The notes under the pieces were generated by a model. That model saw only the letters and a program-made list of their open reading frames with translations, was not told the origin of the DNA and made no database searches. A program made the translations under genes and the position numbers. Below, in pieces: positions 4,992 through 5,450 of a stretch of DNA of 5,450 nt. Position 1 is the stretch's first letter. Each line of letters starts with the position of its first letter. The stretch is from Armatimonadota bacterium (lineage in GTDB: Bacteria; Armatimonadota; SYMT01), in assembly GCA_020696885.1 (NCBI GenBank), contig JAJFMS010000562.1, positions 1 through 5,450 on the forward strand, written 5' to 3'.

Positions 4992-5061
4992 GGCGTATTG
5001 GACTCGTGGGGTAGTGGAGTGTTGTTGCCTGCCACCCATTACTCCACTACTCCACGACTCC
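4992..5061. repeat. Inverted octamer-array element 3 (GGAGTNNT family, short centre)
   Basis: The left arm is GGCGTATT, GGACTCGT, GGGGTAGT, GGAGTGTT (4992-5023) and the right arm is ATTACTCC, ACTACTCC, ACGACTCC (5038-5061). Segments 5000-5024 and 5037-5061 are complementary at 21 of 25 positions, the best arm pairing of the three elements. The centre is only 14 bp and lacks the GCGGCC stem. TGGGATAGCGGCC follows the right arm and resembles TGGGATAGCGCGGCC at 2500-2514 of element 1, as if part of a centre now lies outside the arms. The array starts 7 nt after the preceding stop codon. Confidence 0.9.
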
Positions 5062-5116
5062 TGGGATAGCGGCCAGGGCACACTGCTGGTGCCGGCGCCG
5101 CGCGGGATGTGAGTGA

Positions 5117-5450
5117 ATGGAGACCTCGGAGCGGAACGCAGCGGGACGGATCGTGCTGGCCGGCGGCAGCGGCTTCCTGGGCCAGCACCTGGCGAGCAGC
5201 CTGGCGGCATCCGGCTTCGAGGTCGTGGTCCTCGCTCGCCGGCTCCAGCCTTCGACCCCAATCGCCCGCTGGGTGCAGTGGGACGGCGCGAGCCTCGGCC
5301 CGTGGGCGCGGGAGCTGGACGGCGCGGGCGCCCTGGTGAACATGGCGGGTCGGAGCGTGAACTGCCGCTACGATGCGCGGAATCGGGAAGAGATCCTGGA
5401 GTCCCGCCTCCGCTCCACCCGCGTGCTGGCCGACGCCCTCATCGGCTGCG
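5117..5450 (+). CDS. TIGR01777 family NAD-dependent epimerase, N-terminal part (3' end outside window)
   Basis: The frame from ATG 5117 stays open to the window end (111 residues). IVLAGGSGFLGQHLASSL has the extended-SDR glycine motif (GGSGFLG, 16-22) for NAD(P) binding, followed by EVVVLARR. WDGASLGPWARELDGAGALVNMAGRSVNCRY contains the W-D-G and N-x-A-G-x-S-V-N-C-R-Y segments (75-85) diagnostic of the TIGR01777/YfcH/SDR39U1 group, and NREEILESRLRSTRVLADA continues the pattern. Full-length members are about 300 residues, so roughly two thirds, including the active-site region, lie beyond the window. The physiological substrate of this group is not established. The ribosome site is weak (GGGA about 10 nt upstream). 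It is preceded by octamer element 3. Confidence 0.92.
   Translation, partial: METSERNAAGRIVLAGGSGFLGQHLASSLAASGFEVVVLARRLQPSTPIARWVQWDGASLGPWARELDGAGALVNMAGRSVNCRYDARNREEILESRLRSTRVLADALIGC

Overview
The window is GC-rich bacterial chromosomal DNA made of short hypothetical or membrane genes separated by unusual repeat-filled gaps. The gene content (a Gfo/Idh/MocA-type oxidoreductase tail, SpoIIM and RDD membrane proteins, DUF2752, zinc-ribbon/DUF4190 proteins, a TIGR01777 epimerase) and the style of the intergenic repeats suggest an uncultured Gemmatimonadota or related soil/sediment lineage. This assignment is an inference, because no rRNA or marker gene is present.

Layout. 1-312 (+) is the C-terminal end of a Gfo/Idh/MocA-family oxidoreductase. 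313-535 is a convergent gap with C-rich/G-rich hairpin repeats. 536-1588 (-) is a SpoIIM-family membrane protein with a TTG start. Its divergent neighbour, an RDD-family membrane protein, begins only 22 bp away (1611-2429, +). The remaining genes are all on the + strand: a DUF2752 protein (2580-3008), a B-box zinc-finger/DUF4190 membrane protein (3215-3664), a zinc-ribbon/DUF4190-like paralogue (3862-4425), an unrecognised two-helix membrane protein (4454-4984), and the start of a TIGR01777 NAD-dependent epimerase (5117 to the window end).

The genes look like a loose same-strand membrane-protein cluster. Only the pair at 3862-4425 and 4454-4984 is tightly spaced (28 bp). SpoIIM and RDD are known companions in envelope-associated clusters, often with MoxR ATPase, DUF58 and DUF4129 genes; those partners are not in this window.

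The most notable content is between the genes. Three gaps carry an element made of inverted arrays of an octamer, GGAGTNNT. The first five bases and the last base are nearly fixed, while bases 6-7 vary between elements and arms. Two copies (2437-2558 and 3738-3835) surround a 34-bp GC-rich centre that contains the same hairpin core, in opposite orientations. A third (4992-5061) has a short centre, and a two-unit remnant lies at 3133-3148. The gap after DUF2752 holds a different element of similar design, built from inverted heptamers close to CGTRATN (3022-3098). Together they look like a family of palindromic short-tandem-repeat elements placed between stop and start codons.
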